From positions 1-17,812 of the forward strand of contig CAZPUJ010000087.1 of NCBI GenBank assembly GCA_964589725.1: 17,812 nucleotides of DNA, read 5' to 3'. Below are positions 16,335-17,812 of this stretch, piece by piece. Under the pieces are notes generated by a model. The model saw only the letters and a program-made list of their open reading frames with translations. It did no database searches and had not been told where the DNA came from. The position numbers and the translations under genes are program-made. The DNA comes from CAYSHJ01 sp964589725 (GTDB lineage Bacteria > Planctomycetota > Planctomycetia > Planctomycetales > Planctomycetaceae). How positions within the stretch are numbered: the first letter of the stretch is position 1; each line of letters begins with the position of its first letter.

Positions 16335-16631
16335 CTAGACGTTGGGGAGAGGTGCTTCGCCACCAGTCCCTGCCAGACCCCATTTCTCCAGCGTCTCGTC
16401 GGAGCCGTGCTTGACGATGAAGTGCCCCAGCCGCTCGGGATCGATGCGCCCCCAGAGGTGGCCACAATCCAGGCAGGCCCAGAAGCGAGAGGAGCCGGGG
16501 GCGACGCCGGTGTCCCAGACCAACCTAAAGCTGCGAAAACGCAATGCCCCCGGCGAGAAGACGGCGGGTTCGATCGGCAATTGACCCTCCCCGATGTGGG
16601 GCCCCTGGCAATTCGGACACTTCTCGAACAC
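16335..16631 (-). CDS. Small zinc-ribbon protein
   Basis: 98 residues. The GTG start (16629-16631) is supported by GGAGG on the coding strand seven bases ahead, the clearest ribosome site in this part of the window. Two cysteine pairs, CPNC (Cys5, Cys8) and CLDC (Cys53, Cys56), would bind one zinc ion as a split zinc ribbon. Between them lies a hydrophobic and proline-rich stretch (GALRFRSFRLVWDTG). The second half after GHLWGRIDPERLGHFI is helical and charged. I do not know a defined function; similar short CPxC/CxxC proteins occur in planctomycetes as uncharacterised proteins. It stands alone, transcribed towards the membrane-protein gene, with a GC-rich hairpin in its leader at 16662-16676. 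Confidence 0.78.
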   Translation of the reverse strand: MFEKCPNCQGPHIGEGQLPIEPAVFSPGALRFRSFRLVWDTGVAPGSSRFWACLDCGHLWGRIDPERLGHFIVKHGSDETLEKWGLAGTGGEAPLPNV

Positions 16632-16661
16632 GAGGGAACCTCCTCCACCTAACGCCTTGGA

Positions 16662-16676
16662 GCGGGCTTCGCCCGC
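16662..16676. repeat. Perfect hairpin in the leader of the zinc-ribbon gene
   Basis: GCGGGC-TTC-GCCCGC is a perfect six-base stem with a three-base loop, about 30 bases upstream of the zinc-ribbon start codon. The surrounding phrase, CTAACGCCTTGG before and AACCTAAG after, suggests a copy of a dispersed palindromic repeat rather than a specific regulator. Confidence 0.5.
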
Positions 16677-16753
16677 AACCTAAGAAAGAGGGTTCATCCG
16701 CTTTGTCGTTGCAGATGCACATTGTCGTAGAAATCGCGGGACAATTCCACGGT

Positions 16754-16785
16754 GGATTTTGGAAGGCATGACTCCGATGTCCAAT
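16754..16785 (-). repeat. Inverted copy of the 3' end of the structured element
   Basis: Bases 16765-16785 are the exact reverse complement of 16951-16971 (21 of 21). Beyond a few mismatched bases the match resumes with GGATTTT (16754-16760) against AAAATCC at the other end. It therefore forms a terminal inverted repeat with the 3' end of the element at 16825-16981, enclosing 229 bases, or it is a truncated minus-strand copy of that element. Confidence 0.75.
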
Positions 16786-16824
16786 GCTGGATTTCGGTCG
16801 TCGAATTCGGACGAAATGCCAGAG

Positions 16825-16981
16825 CCGGGAGAAACGGCGGCAGGCTCGGCTGGGAAGCAACCTGCCAAGGGATATCCCGGTCTCCGATGCGCCAATGGCG
16901 CGTCAGGCCCTGGCGGGGACTTCTCGGCCAGGGCCATCCTTTTTGACTCTATTGGACATCGGAGTCATGCCTGAAAAATCC
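16825..16981 (+). ncRNA. Structured RNA-like element, copy 1
   Basis: A 157-base element with a nested fold. The closing stem is CCGGGA (16825-16830) / TCCCGG (16875-16880). Inside it are GAAACGG, then inner stem GGCAGG (16839-16844) / CCTGCC (16861-16866) with loop CTCGGCTGGGAAGCAA, then AAGGGATA. After one T comes a second stem, CTCCGATG (16882-16889) and CCAAT (16892-16896), pairing with ATTGG (16951-16955) and CATCGGAG (16957-16964). It encloses a perfect nine-base hairpin GGCCCTGGC (16906-16914) / GCCAGGGCC (16927-16935). The tail is CATGCC-TG-AAAAATCC. Copy 2 at 17547 shares this layout and the unpaired sequences. Class unknown; I recall similarity to HEARO/omega RNA but cannot confirm it. 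Strand follows G-U pairing in copy 2. Confidence 0.6.
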
Positions 16982-16982
16982 C

Positions 16983-17271
16983 TTTTGCCTTCCAGGTCAC
17001 CGATTCCATCGTGACCACTACAAATCGAGCCGACATGTCGCGGACGGACTCGCGTCTCTTTGCCCCAAAGGAAGCACCAGCTTTGATGCCTCCCGAAAGC
17101 GCGTGGGTCCAAGTCGGTCAATCGGTGAATCAGTAACGTGGTCGAAACAACTTCCCGAAATGGAACAAGGTGCGATGAGCCGCAGGGCGCTGGTATGGAA
17201 GGACCAGTCAAGTATTTTGAGCGAGTGAATTTTCCGAATGGTGTTTTAGCTTGAGTTCATGGTGTTGTGCG
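16983..17271. other. Gene-poor stretch, nothing recognised
   Basis: 289 bases between structured element copy 1 and the inverted repeat at 17272. Open frames on both strands lack ribosome sites and family resemblance. A phrase starting GTGCGATGAGCCGC (17170) superficially recalls a group II intron 5' end, but no domain V or reverse transcriptase accompanies it. Confidence 0.4.
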
Positions 17272-17468
17272 GCGGCCGCCGAGTCGTCGGCGAGGGAGAA
17301 ACGACTGTTGATCAGACTGATATTCGCGGGTCGGAACCGCATGACCTGATCCGTCGCGGAAGTGCCGGAGTCTAGCATCGGGCGTCACGAGCGAAATTTC
17401 GCGGGTGGCCGAAAGCGCCTGCTGGGGCATCTTCCTGGAGTTCGTGTCGCCGACGACTCGGGGGCCGC
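17272..17468. repeat. Long inverted repeat with 22-base arms, upstream of structured element copy 2
   Basis: Arms 17272-17293 and 17447-17468 are inverted copies with a single mismatch (core CCGAGTCGTCGGCGA / TCGCCGACGACTCGG). They enclose 153 bases with no recognised gene. The right arm ends 78 bases before copy 2. The pair could be the ends of a small non-autonomous element or a stem of a longer RNA that includes copy 2. Confidence 0.65.
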
Positions 17469-17546
17469 TGCCTTTCTGGGTTGAGGTGATTCTTGGTGAC
17501 GATCGTTTTCCGTGGCAACCAAGGGGTTCTTGGTAAACTCCCCGCG

Positions 17547-17705
17547 CCTGGTGAAACGGAGTCAGGCTCTGCGGGGACGCAACCTGACAAGGGATAACCA
17601 GGTCAGGGCGGGAGAATGTGCTCGCCGGGCTGGGGGCCGAAACGCCCCCAGCCTTCTTCTCTCAACGCCCCACATTCTTTTGCCCTGCCATGCCTTAAAA
17701 AATCC
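17547..17705 (+). ncRNA. Structured RNA-like element, copy 2
   Basis: A 159-base element with the same plan as copy 1. Closing stem CCTGGT (17547-17552) / ACCAGG (17597-17602); GAAACGG; inner stem GTCAGG (17561-17566) / CCTGAC (17583-17588) with loop CTCTGCGGGGACGCAA; AAGGGATA; one T. The second stem pairs all 17 bases of 17604-17620 with 17671-17687. Three of the pairs are G-U on the plus strand but would be A-C on the minus strand, which favours a plus-strand RNA. Inside is a perfect ten-base hairpin GGCTGGGGGC (17628-17637) / GCCCCCAGCC (17644-17653) with a CGAAAC loop. The tail is CATGCC-TT-A-run-TCC. It ends seven bases from the transposase stop on the opposite strand. Confidence 0.62.
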
Positions 17706-17711
17706 ATTTCG

Positions 17712-17812
17712 CTACTCCTTCACCAAGAGTTGTTTCACCTGGCCGACCGCCCACACGAAGCCCGCCAGTTCGCGAGCCACCGCCGCGATCGCTTTGTTCC
17801 GCGGCTTGTTCT
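17712..17812 (-). CDS. IS110-family transposase, C-terminal end, truncated by window edge
   Basis: On the minus strand the frame is open from the window edge to TAG at 17712-17714 and reads NKPRNKAIAAVARELAGFVW followed by AVGQVKQLLVKE. The N-K-A-I-x-A-V-A-R-E-L-A-G-F-x-W-A pattern matches the C-terminal end of IS110/IS116/IS902 transposases (Transposase_20 region), which carry an unusual DEDD/serine recombinase and are guided by an RNA encoded in the element's own non-coding ends. Only 32 residues are visible, so whether the gene is intact cannot be seen. The insertion sequence end on this side should lie within the next several tens of bases to the left, that is, at or inside structured element copy 2. 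Confidence 0.65.
   Translation of the reverse strand, partial: NKPRNKAIAAVARELAGFVWAVGQVKQLLVKE

Noticed and set aside
16680..16937. Minus-strand frame of 85 residues reading GCFPAEPAAVSPG, similar to a frame at 17372-17590 reading GCVPAEPDSVSPG
   Set aside because: The shared peptide is the translation of the conserved structured-RNA domain in both copies; the similarity is confined to it and base changes follow stem pairing, not codons.
17160..17240. GTGCGATGAGCCGC phrase as the 5' end of a group II intron
   Set aside because: No domain V hairpin, no intron-encoded reverse transcriptase and no matching 3' end were found within the window.
16825..17705. c-di-GMP or cobalamin riboswitch identity for the structured elements
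   Set aside because: GGGACGCAA recalls the GEMM motif, but the rest of its core is absent and no plus-strand gene follows either copy within the window.

Overview
The window is a GC-rich bacterial chromosome segment. Its gene content suggests a planctomycete (Planctomycetota): a secreted PQQ-type beta-propeller beginning D-W-P-Q-W-R-G-P, an SGNH-like secreted protein, a Tat-type sugar-isomerase-like protein, a small CPNC/CLDC zinc-ribbon protein and many palindromic repeats. This placement is inferred from family resemblance only.

Layout. 1-688: C-terminal end of a NodU/CmcH-type carbamoyltransferase, cut by the window edge. 689-1147: no convincing gene. 1148-2044 (-): secreted SGNH-hydrolase-like protein. 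2278-5943 (+): RidA-family protein, secreted beta-propeller, medium-chain dehydrogenase and CPBP-family membrane protease, possibly one transcription unit but interrupted by a large palindrome at 4019-4128. 5903-7012 (-): site-2 protease, overlapping the CPBP gene tail to tail. 7078-7524 (-): an isomerase-like gene of about half the usual length. 7650-9979 (+): TVP38/TMEM64 membrane protein and a mercuric-reductase-like flavoprotein, coupled by an ATGA overlap. 10011-11219 (-): pentapeptide-repeat plus TIR protein. 11483-14491 (+): AddB/RexB-like protein with a C-terminal PD-(D/E)XK nuclease. 14618-16120 (+): polytopic membrane protein. 16335-16631 (-): zinc-ribbon protein. 16632-17812: a gene-poor tract of repeats and structured elements, ending in the C-terminus of an IS110-like transposase.

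Two things stand out. First, the gene-poor right end carries two copies, at 16825-16981 and 17547-17705, of a roughly 158-nt element. They share a fold (closing stem, inner stem with a conserved 16-nt loop, a one-T joint, a long second stem enclosing a GC-rich hairpin, and a CATGCC-A-run-TCC tail), while most of the stem sequences differ between copies but still pair. This is the pattern of a conserved structured RNA. It may belong to a transposon-associated guide-RNA class (HEARO/omega RNA-like, or an IS110-associated RNA), but no nuclease gene is beside it and this identity is unproven.

Second, a palindromic repeat family (core CCCTCTCCCCCGATGCGGGG) has entered two protein-coding genes in frame, the flavoprotein and the nuclease, encoding the same peptide (LTLSPDAGER) in both. 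A further copy lies between genes. This resembles the Rickettsia palindromic elements in behaviour, though not in sequence.
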